Assembly (NCBI GenBank): GCA_003669605.1
Contig: QWOP01000082.1
Coordinates: 1-64,000 of the forward strand
Origin: Planctomycetota bacterium
Lineage (GTDB): Bacteria; Planctomycetota; Planctomycetia; Pirellulales; UBA1268
Length of the DNA stretch: 64,000 nt
Direction of reading: 5' to 3'
Positions 51,070 through 59,500 of this stretch are shown piece by piece; the first letter of the stretch is position 1; the number at the start of each line of letters is the position of its first letter. The translations under genes and the position numbers were made by a program. Under the pieces are notes generated by a model. The model was not told where the DNA came from. It saw nothing but the letters and a program-made list of their open reading frames with translations, and did not search any database.

Positions 51070-53568
51070 TCACTGCTCGAGGAACAACCGGCTGGCAACA
51101 ATCGCCTGGATCAACTGCCGCACCCCACCCTCGTCGGCCGTAGAGACGATGGTGTCGATTGCGTCTTTGTCGGCCGGGGTCACGTCGCACCCGGTGGCAT
51201 AGACCACCAAGTGACGGGCGAGGCTCCGTGTGAGGATCCGCGGCTCACCAAGCAGGTGGGCGCGGTACTCTGCGAACGAGTCACAGTGGCCGCCGTCGGG
51301 AAGCTCGCACGATGGATCGACGGCGGGGCCGGCAGTCGGTCTGGCTGTTGGTCCGTCATCTGCCAGCACCCGGTAGCGATCCCGCCATCCCCCGAGGACG
51401 TCGAAATTTTCCAAGGCGAAGCCGGGCGGATCGATGGCTGCGTGGCACGAGGCACAGCCGCTGTCGGCGGTGTGACGGGCGAGTTGGTCGCGGATTGAGA
51501 CCGCACCACGGACATCGGGGTCGACCGCGGGAACACCGGGAGGGGGTGGATCGGGGGGCTGATCGAGCAGTTCTCGCAGCACCCATGCGCCCCGTTTCAC
51601 CGGAGAAGTGACCGTACCATTGCTGGTCACCTTAAGGATCGCCGCCTGACCGAGCAGTCCGCCACGGAGACTCTCCGCAGGGAGCGGGACGCGGCGGATG
51701 GCGGCACCGACCACCCGCTCCGCCGGAGCGTCGTCTGTCCGGATGGCGTCCGGCGGCCAATAGTGCCGGGCCAATCGTTGGTTGATCATGGCGAAGCCGG
51801 GTTGCAGGAGCGCCGTCACCGGCTCGTCACGGCGGATGACCTCAAGCACGAAAGCCCGCGTCTCCGCCCGCATCGCATCGAGCAGCGAGCGGTCAAATTC
51901 GGGATAGAGCACGGCGTCGGGGGTGGTGGCTTCGAGCTCCACCAGATCGAGCCAGTCATCGGTGAAATGAGCGACAAACCTCCCGGCCCGATCGTCGGAG
52001 AGCATCCGTTCCACTTGTCCCCGCAAGATCCCGGGCTGGTGCAACTGCTTCCTGCGGGCCAGCGTGAAGAGCTCTTCGTCGGGCATCGAATCCCAGAGAA
52101 AATAAGACAACCGCGCAGCGAGCGCCCAGTCGTCGAGTGGCCCCGGTGGACCGCCGACAAAGAGGAAGCCTGGGCTGCACAAGGTCGCCTGATAGGCCGT
52201 CCGCATCGCCAGTTCGAACGAGTCTCCCTGCTTGATTCTTCTCGTGACCAGCGCCGTGGCGACACTCATCTCACTGGCCGTGGCTGGCCGCCGGAAGGCC
52301 CGGGAGAGGAATCCGGTCAACAGCCGACGGGCATCTGCGGCCGGATCACCCGACACGACGCCCCAGGGCCGCTGCGGCTCCTCACCCCGTGGCAGCGCCT
52401 CAGGGAATCGTTGCAGCGCTTGCTCTCGCCGCGGTGCCCGGGCGACCTTGCCGTCCCCCAACGCCCGCAAGGGGAGCTCTCCGTACAACCTCAGGTGGCT
52501 CTCCGGTGGCCAGGTGTCGTGGAGCGGTCCTTCGACATCGAGCCAGTCGATGGCCACTCCCGGTCCGGTGTATTCCGCCGCCCGACCAGCCATCTGGTAG
52601 ACGCGGGCCGGAGGGACCGATGCGGCCGTGAACAGCAACCGTTCCCCTGGATTGAGCCACACCTCCAATTCGTGGACGGTGGGGGTGAGTGACGGGGCGT
52701 CGAGGTAGGCAAGCAAGCGGTCGTTGGCATGCAGGCTGACCGTTTCTGGCGCGGGCCGGGGGCCAACCGCCCCCTTGTCCCATTGGAATCCCCAGATGGA
52801 GATCCGCAGGCGGTAGCGGCCGGCGTGGATCGGCGCGAAGCGGGTGAAGAAGAGGGCGAAGTGATCGTCGATCCTCTGCCGGCGGAAAACACCGACCGAA
52901 TGGCGGTAGGGAAACAGTCCCGATTGCTCGTAGTGCGCAAGCCTGTGTGGCAGCGCCTGACTGATCACTGGCAGCGCCTCATCGTCGTACCGCCCACCTT
53001 TGAGGAACACCGCATCCCCTTCGAGCAACGCCAGCTTGAAGAACTCCTGCTCACCGGGGAGGAACCGCTCCTGCAAGGGCTTGGGAGCGATGGGGTGCGA
53101 CGCCGAGGCCGACTCGATCGCCGCCTCGGCAGCAGCGAACCAACCGGCGACGTGCACGTGCGATACACCCAGGGCCACTGCCGATTTGTCGAAGCCGTAG
53201 GCGCGGCCATCCTCAGGCAGCAGATCACGGACGGCGAGGCCGGGGAGGCCGAGGAGGTCGCGGAGGGTGTGCTCGTATTCGATACGGGTCAAGCGGCGCA
53301 GCGGGGCGCGGCCCCCCTTCCCGGAGGCTGGGTCTGGCGGATGGGCCACCGGAACTTCCTCACCGACCAACGTGGCTGCGGAGTTCCCAGATTCCTTCGG
53401 GCCGGCAGCGGGGAGCGATACCATCGTCGGCAGCCATACCGCACACAGCAGCAGCACACGCGCCACGCTGTGGCCCAGAAGGGTCAAAGTGGCGACTGCG
53501 GTGGAGGGGGAGGCGGACATGGAATCGGACGCCGGAAGGGAACGAACCCTTGTCGGTTCTTCGTCCAT
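51070..53568 (-). CDS. DUF1592/DUF1588/DUF1585 protein (planctomycete cytochrome-type family)
   Basis: 832 residues from the ATG at 53566-53568, which has GAGG six bases upstream; an ATG at 53518-53520 is possible. Domain order: DUF1587 (LRRLTRIEYEHTLRDLLGLP), a carbohydrate-binding-like insert, DUF1595, DUF1592 (DWALAARLSYFLWDSMPDEE), DUF1588 (MLGQAAILKVTSNGTVTSPV-type) and DUF1585 (RSLARHLVVYATGCDVTPAD). A CxxCH (SGCASCHAAIDPP) suggests one covalent heme, but the N-terminal cytochrome c domain that many relatives have is absent. The family is paired with DUF1552 proteins. Confidence 0.92.
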   Translation of the reverse strand: MDEEPTRVRSLPASDSMSASPSTAVATLTLLGHSVARVLLLCAVWLPTMVSLPAAGPKESGNSAATLVGEEVPVAHPPDPASGKGGRAPLRRLTRIEYEHTLRDLLGLPGLAVRDLLPEDGRAYGFDKSAVALGVSHVHVAGWFAAAEAAIESASASHPIAPKPLQERFLPGEQEFFKLALLEGDAVFLKGGRYDDEALPVISQALPHRLAHYEQSGLFPYRHSVGVFRRQRIDDHFALFFTRFAPIHAGRYRLRISIWGFQWDKGAVGPRPAPETVSLHANDRLLAYLDAPSLTPTVHELEVWLNPGERLLFTAASVPPARVYQMAGRAAEYTGPGVAIDWLDVEGPLHDTWPPESHLRLYGELPLRALGDGKVARAPRREQALQRFPEALPRGEEPQRPWGVVSGDPAADARRLLTGFLSRAFRRPATASEMSVATALVTRRIKQGDSFELAMRTAYQATLCSPGFLFVGGPPGPLDDWALAARLSYFLWDSMPDEELFTLARRKQLHQPGILRGQVERMLSDDRAGRFVAHFTDDWLDLVELEATTPDAVLYPEFDRSLLDAMRAETRAFVLEVIRRDEPVTALLQPGFAMINQRLARHYWPPDAIRTDDAPAERVVGAAIRRVPLPAESLRGGLLGQAAILKVTSNGTVTSPVKRGAWVLRELLDQPPDPPPPGVPAVDPDVRGAVSIRDQLARHTADSGCASCHAAIDPPGFALENFDVLGGWRDRYRVLADDGPTARPTAGPAVDPSCELPDGGHCDSFAEYRAHLLGEPRILTRSLARHLVVYATGCDVTPADKDAIDTIVSTADEGGVRQLIQAIVASRLFLEQ

Positions 53569-53730
53569 CGCGGGCCTCAAGCGCCACAAGCGGCCTGCCC
53601 AGTGGGAGCGTCGCCGGGCAGAATCCCCTCGAGCCCCTCGGCATTCTTCTCCTGTCCTGCCCAGGCTCACAGCCCTTCCCAGCAGCCCAGCCCCGGCCAC
53701 CGGTCCAGGGCCCTCACCCCCGTGGGCGTT

Positions 53731-55095
53731 TTAGCGGGCAGCAGGTGCGCCAAAGAGCGCGAGGAGGGCGTCGGAGAAGATCCGGTGGCCGGCGACGTTG
53801 GGATGGTTGATGTTGTTCTCCATCAGCGTCAGGTAGGGGATTCCCTGCCGCCACAGCCTGCCGTAACGCAGGGCCGCGTCGGCCAGCGCCACGTGCTCTG
53901 GGTGGTTGGCAGTGAAGTCCCGGAGACCAGCCACATACGGCCGGGGATCGTCGTCGATCTCCCGCTGCTCCTTGGCCACGAATCCCGGCCCCATCCACGC
54001 AGGCATCACGTAGTGCGGGGTGAGGATGATCCACTCGGCACCGATGCCACGGAAATCGTCGAGGAGCTGTCCATACCGGGAAGCCACTTCAGCCGGGCTC
54101 AGACCGGCATCGTTGACGAACTCCGAAACCACCAGATGCGGCTGCTGTCCGAGGACCTGTTCGGAAAAGTTGTGCAGGCTGCCCGGGGGTTCGGCTAAGT
54201 AACTGCCGGTGTTCCTTCCCCCCCAGGCCTCCGTGATCAATTCGATGTCGGCATCCTGGAAGCGGTCTTTGAGCCCGTCGACAAACATCTGTTGCCAGCG
54301 GCCATAGGTGGTGACGCTGTCACCCCAGGCGAGGATCCGCAACTTCTCCCCCGAGCGGAGACGGCGGAGCGTCTCTGGGAGCCGGGCCAGCGCCTGGGGG
54401 GGGAGATCGGGGTCAGGCTCGGGGTAGGAGGTCTCCAGAATGGGAAACAGGCAGTTGGGACTGAGGGCGGCGATCGGTCCGGAGATCGAGATGTTCGCCA
54501 AGCGGCTGCTACCAGGAGCGATGGCGGGGGGCTCGCAGAGGACGATGTGCGGGGCGCCGCGGAGCAAGCGCAGCGAGCAATCCTCACCGAGGACAACGGA
54601 ATCGATTCTCCGCGGGGTATGGCGATAATCGATCCACACCGGCTGCTCGACGGCGATCCCGCCCCCAGCCACTCTGCCGATCGTTCCCCATTCGAGATCG
54701 GCCTCCCAATCCTTGCCCTGCTGAAGCGTTTTGGAGTCGTCGCTAGGGCCCGTGCGGACGACGACAGACTGCGGATCCAGGCTGCCTGTCACCGTGCACT
54801 CCGCCGCCCGCACCCCGGCAAGCACAGCCCCTTTTCCCCACGGTGCCGCAGCGGCATTGAATTCGGGGAGCCGCTCATGCTTCTCGCCGCTCACCACCAT
54901 CGTGTCGGGGTGGTCGATCACGAACGTGGCACACAGCGGCCCTTGTGCAGTGGGAAGAGTCACACGGATCGTCCAGTCGTCGACGATCTCCACGCGGGCG
55001 GGCGACTCCACCGAGCCTGCGGCGGCGACGAGCACTCTCCCGGCTAGCAGGACGGCGGCGAGGACGGATGACACACAAGAGCGAAACGCAGGCAT
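53731..55095 (-). CDS. Secreted SGNH/GDSL hydrolase
   Basis: 454 residues with a signal peptide (MPAFRSCVSSVLAAVLLAGR). The first 240 residues form a beta-rich domain of unknown role. The SGNH hydrolase follows: Ser260 in AWGDSVTTYGRW, the Asn block EFVNDAG, and the catalytic Asn/His block NNINHPNVAGH. Such enzymes remove acetyl or other ester groups from carbohydrates. It is part of the minus-strand secreted block. Confidence 0.85.
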   Translation of the reverse strand: MPAFRSCVSSVLAAVLLAGRVLVAAAGSVESPARVEIVDDWTIRVTLPTAQGPLCATFVIDHPDTMVVSGEKHERLPEFNAAAAPWGKGAVLAGVRAAECTVTGSLDPQSVVVRTGPSDDSKTLQQGKDWEADLEWGTIGRVAGGGIAVEQPVWIDYRHTPRRIDSVVLGEDCSLRLLRGAPHIVLCEPPAIAPGSSRLANISISGPIAALSPNCLFPILETSYPEPDPDLPPQALARLPETLRRLRSGEKLRILAWGDSVTTYGRWQQMFVDGLKDRFQDADIELITEAWGGRNTGSYLAEPPGSLHNFSEQVLGQQPHLVVSEFVNDAGLSPAEVASRYGQLLDDFRGIGAEWIILTPHYVMPAWMGPGFVAKEQREIDDDPRPYVAGLRDFTANHPEHVALADAALRYGRLWRQGIPYLTLMENNINHPNVAGHRIFSDALLALFGAPAAR

Positions 55096-55161
55096 GGAAA
55101 TTTCCCCGGAAAGAAGACGACGGGGCGGAAACGAGGACGAAGAGAGCCTGTGGTTATCCCC

Positions 55162-56472
55162 TCATTCGATGCGGTACAGGTGCCCTTCAGTGCGGAGGAA
55201 AATGGCTCCTTCGGCGGGCGCCAACGAGGCCAGCGCTTGCTCCCCCATGTCGCTGGTGCCGAGCTCCTTGTACGCGCTCGGATCGGCGGCGAAGACCGTA
55301 CAGACCCCCTGTTCACTGATGATGTACAGACGGCCCCCTGCGTGGACCAGCGACGAGGAGAAGTTGCCGCCGAGTCGTTGCCGCCAGTGGAGCGTGCCGG
55401 TGGCGACGTCGCGGCAGGAGGCGATGCCGTTGTCGGCGACCAGGTAAATCGCGTCCCCGACGACAACCGGCGAGGGGTTGTGGGGGACATTGTCGTCGGT
55501 CTTCCAGGCGATGTGTGTCTCGGTGACGTCGCCCAATCCGGTGGGGCGGATCGCCAGCAGTTCCGCCGGTCCGTCGTAGCCGGTACAGACAAACACCAAT
55601 CCGTGGGAGAAGACCGGCCGCGGCACCACCGACCACTTGTTCGGATACCGCACCCGCCACAGTTCCTCACCCGAATCGGGCGCATAACTGCAGACCATAT
55701 GACTGGCCGGGCTGACCAATTGCCTCCGCCCCTCCGCCTCCAAGAGCAGCGGCGTGGCAAACGAAAACTTCGGGTCTGGCATCTCGGGGCGAGCGGTCTT
55801 CCAGGCGACCGCGCCACCGTCCCGCTCCAAGGCCACGATAAACGGGTCCGTGGCACCATCGCTGTGAAACACGAGGAGGTTGTCGGCGAAGATCGGCGAC
55901 CCCCCTGCCCCGTGCTGCGGGTTGTAGTTGAGCGCGGCGTTGGACCACACCGTCTCCCCATCGCGGTCGAGGCAGGCGGTCCCGTCGGGGCCGAAGTGGA
56001 CGAAGATGTGCTTGCCGTCGGTGATCGGCGTGGGGCTGGCGAAACTGTTCTTGGTGTGGTTCTTGGCGTCGCTCATCGACTTGGAAAACACCTCCTTGTC
56101 CCAGAGGATCTTTCCAGTGGCGGCATCGAGGCACATTGCCCGCAGCGATTGCCTCTCCGGTGGGGTCTCCTCCGAGGGGACTGCCGTCGTGAGGAAGATT
56201 CGTCCCTCGTCGATGATCGGCGACGACCACCCCTTGCCGGCGATCGCCGACTTCCAGCGGATGTGCTGCTCCGCGCCCCAGGAGGTGGGAAGATCGCTCG
56301 CTTGCGACTGCCCCTGTCCGCCCGGCCCGCGAAATTCACGCCAATCCTCCGCCAACAGGGGAGTGGTTGCCAAAGTCAGGCAGGACGCTGGCACGAAGGC
56401 CGCCGCGATCATTGTCATGCACGTCATGAACCGACGGCGCGGCGGAAGGATCTGGGTGCTGAAGAAGGGCAT
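55162..56472 (-). CDS. Secreted PQQ-type beta-propeller protein (second in window)
   Basis: 436 residues with a signal peptide (MTCMTMIAAAFVPASCLTLA) and a start of WREFRGPGGQGQSQASDLPT, the common planctomycete propeller opening. Blades follow with LDAATGKILWDKE and RDVATGTLHWRQR. It differs from the first propeller in that it lacks that operon partner; here it lies between the SGNH hydrolase and the giant protein. No heme or catalytic residues are visible. Confidence 0.88.
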   Translation of the reverse strand: MPFFSTQILPPRRRFMTCMTMIAAAFVPASCLTLATTPLLAEDWREFRGPGGQGQSQASDLPTSWGAEQHIRWKSAIAGKGWSSPIIDEGRIFLTTAVPSEETPPERQSLRAMCLDAATGKILWDKEVFSKSMSDAKNHTKNSFASPTPITDGKHIFVHFGPDGTACLDRDGETVWSNAALNYNPQHGAGGSPIFADNLLVFHSDGATDPFIVALERDGGAVAWKTARPEMPDPKFSFATPLLLEAEGRRQLVSPASHMVCSYAPDSGEELWRVRYPNKWSVVPRPVFSHGLVFVCTGYDGPAELLAIRPTGLGDVTETHIAWKTDDNVPHNPSPVVVGDAIYLVADNGIASCRDVATGTLHWRQRLGGNFSSSLVHAGGRLYIISEQGVCTVFAADPSAYKELGTSDMGEQALASLAPAEGAIFLRTEGHLYRIE

Positions 56473-56579
56473 GGTTCCCCTTTTTGAGTGTTTGGAAATC
56501 AGGGAATCAAACCATCGAACGGATGCCGATGCGATTGCCGCATGGAGGTCTCTTTGAGGAGGGGACGGAGGCCGGCATT

Positions 56580-59500
56580 CTACTGCGGCGGTGCTTCACG
56601 GGGCATGCCCCCCGCGCCGAGCAGTTGGCGGGCTGCCGCGCGGACCGCGGCCGAGGGATGGTCGACGAGCTCCAGGATGCGGGGATGGTGAGCGAGCGTC
56701 TCGGGCAGGTTGCCGGTGGCGATGGCGTCGAGCAATGCCAGGCAGCGGCGCTCGCTGCGAACCAGGGCCTTGATGGCCAGCTCGCGGTTGCTCTCAAAGA
56801 GCCGGGGAAGTGCCTCCACAAGCAGCGGCGTGGCCGAATCATCGGGGATGTCTGCCAGGCCGCTGACCGCCCCCATCTGCAGTTCCGCGGAGACTCCCGG
56901 AGCGAGAAAAGTCGCCAGTTTGGCCACCGACACGACAGGATCGCCAAGCGCCACCATCCGCAGGCAATCGTAACGAGTGCCGTCAGGCACCGTGGGATCG
57001 TCTGCCATCGCGGTGGCCAGTTCGAGGGCCGCGCTCCACCGCGTCTGGAGAGACTGCTCGTTGCGGATCACGGTGGCCAGTTCCGCGCCGGGCCATGTTC
57101 CTTCGAGACTCAGACCATTGACGAGGCCACCGCCGATGACGACCGCCTGCCAGTGGGTGAGCCCGGCCGGGTCGGCGTCTGCGCGTGGCAGTGCCGCCGC
57201 CAGAACGCGGCCCAACTGCTCCCGGTCGCCGCGGCGGCCGACCGCGATCGCCACCCGCCAGATCCAGGGGATCCGCCGGTATTCCTCAGCGCTGCCAGGG
57301 GAATCAGCCGGCAGTCCGGCCGCCATCAAGCGGATCAGGTCGTCGGCGTTGCCGTCGGTCTGCAACCAGGCGGCGATCACCCCTTCCCGGGCCGCGGTAT
57401 CGCGGCTCTCGTCGAGCAGCGAACGGGCGATCTCGGCAGGGGATGGAAGCGCCGCGGGCAGGGGTGGAGGGGGCAGCATGTTTCCAAGCGCCTCCGGGGC
57501 CTCGCCATGGGGCACCAAATGGAGCGCCCGGAGATCGGCAAGCGCTCCCCGAAGCGGGGCCATTCCTGCTTCCCCCGGCACTCGTTCGCAGTCGGCGCGG
57601 ACCACGAGTTGCTGTGCCCCAGCAGACAACCGAACGCTCCCCAGACGGACCAGTTCATAGCGGCTCCAGGCTCCGGTCGAGGCGACGGTGGCCGTCAGCG
57701 TCGGATCGGCGCCTTCCAACCGCAGTCGGTTTCCCGCCGAGCCGGGGTCGCAGGAGAGTTCCGCCCACACCTCCACGTCGCGTTCCCCCTCCAATTGCAA
57801 CTGCCAGCGGACAGTGTCCTGCGGATCGTGCCAGTGGCCGATGTTCTGAAACTCGGTTTCGAAAACAATCTCGCCGCCGCGGATCTCGGCCGCGGCGGCG
57901 GGCAGCACGACCAGGCCCTCTGTCGCCACGACAAGCGTTTGGGGGGTGTTTCCGGGAAGTGATTTTGCGGGGGGGCGCTGGCTGGCGAGCCAGAGCCAGA
58001 AGTCGTTCATCGCAGCCGGCGTGATCTGACGCTCAAAGCCTTCCGGCATCAGCGACCGCCCGGTGCCACGCAGGGCAGCGATCTCGCGGCGGAGCACGGC
58101 ATCCTGCTTCCCTTCGGCAGCCAACACCGTGAGGCTCGTCGCCGTTTCGTCGACGATGGTGCCGGTGAGGCTGCGGCCATCCTCGAGCTCGATCACATAG
58201 GCTTGGTAGCGGGGATCGACCGCCCGGTGCGGATCGAGGACTGCCGTCAGCAGTGCCTCCACCGGCTTGCCGGCGAAGGAGGCAATATCGGGGCCAATCG
58301 AGTGGCCGATTCCCTGGAGGCGATGGCAGGCAGCGCAGTGGCGGACAAAGACCTGGCTACCGTCGTCGCTCCCAGGGCCGATCGCCGCTCGGTAGCGGAG
58401 CATTGTCTCGTCGCGGTCGGCGATTGACGGCGGCTGAAGGACCGTCGCTGCGCGGGAACGGATCGATTCCTGGGGATGCTCAAGGAGGGCCTGCTGCGTC
58501 GCGAGATCGAGTTCAGCACGGCTGACCGTGCCGCTTTCCACCGCATCGAGGAGCGTTCCGCTCCATGAGGTGCGTTCCAGGAGCATTCCCAGCGCCTCCC
58601 GGCGGGCGCGCGGCGCGAGTGTCGGCCATGCCGCCAGCAGTGCTTCGGCCACGCCTGCCCGCGGGTCGCGCCGCAGGCTCTCCAGAGCCGCCGCTTGGAG
58701 GCCGGGGGGAGACCGTGGCGCCAGCAGAGCGACCAACAGACCGCAGTGCTCTGTGCCCATCCGCGGTCCATGCGCAACCAGACGCACTGCGGCAATCCGC
58801 AGCGGCTCTGGATCGTCTTCGGAGATGGCGACAAGAGAGGCCTGCGCCGCCAGCGGCCCCCACAGAGCCTGAAGCGTGGGAGACTGGAACACTGCGTTGC
58901 TGGCGGGGGCGGGCAGATCATCGCGGGCACTGCAGGCGTCGAGCACCGCCGCCAGCCGGGTGAGGGTCCGCGGCGACGGGGAATCGGCGGCGGCTGTGGC
59001 GGCTAGTGCCACCATCTGGCTGAGGGTCTGTCTGTCGGCCACCTGCGCCACTGCTGCCACGAGCCGATCGGGGCCGCCGCCGGGCAAGCCGGCCAAGAGC
59101 GCCATCACCCCCTTCGCATGCGAAACAGTCAGCGAACTCTCGATGGCAGCGGCGAGGATCTCGTCTGCGCCGGCGGAGGTGAAGAGTTCGAGAATCACGC
59201 CGGCCCCCAACTCCTCCGGGAGGGACGCCGCCGTCGCGGCCACCTGCATCCGCACCATCGCGTCCGGATCGGCCGCCAAGCCCGCGACGGCGGCAGCGAC
59301 TTTATCGCTCGTCGCGAGACTCGGCTCAGCAATTCGCACCGCGTGCCGGCGGACGAGGGCGTCTGGGTCGGCGAGCACCCTGGCGAGGAAATCCTCAGTT
59401 GGCGGCCGGAGTGTGGCGGCCGTGGACATCGCCTGGAGGCGGACTTCGGGCCGCGGACTGCGGAGCGCCAAGTGCTCCAGCGCCGGGATCGCTTCTTGGT

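Noticed and set aside
52729-54198. A 489-codon plus-strand frame
   Set aside because: Antisense to the DUF1592 protein and the SGNH hydrolase, crossing their boundary.
56484-57962. A 492-codon plus-strand frame
   Set aside because: Antisense to the C-terminal HEAT region of the giant protein; the sequence lacks any motif.
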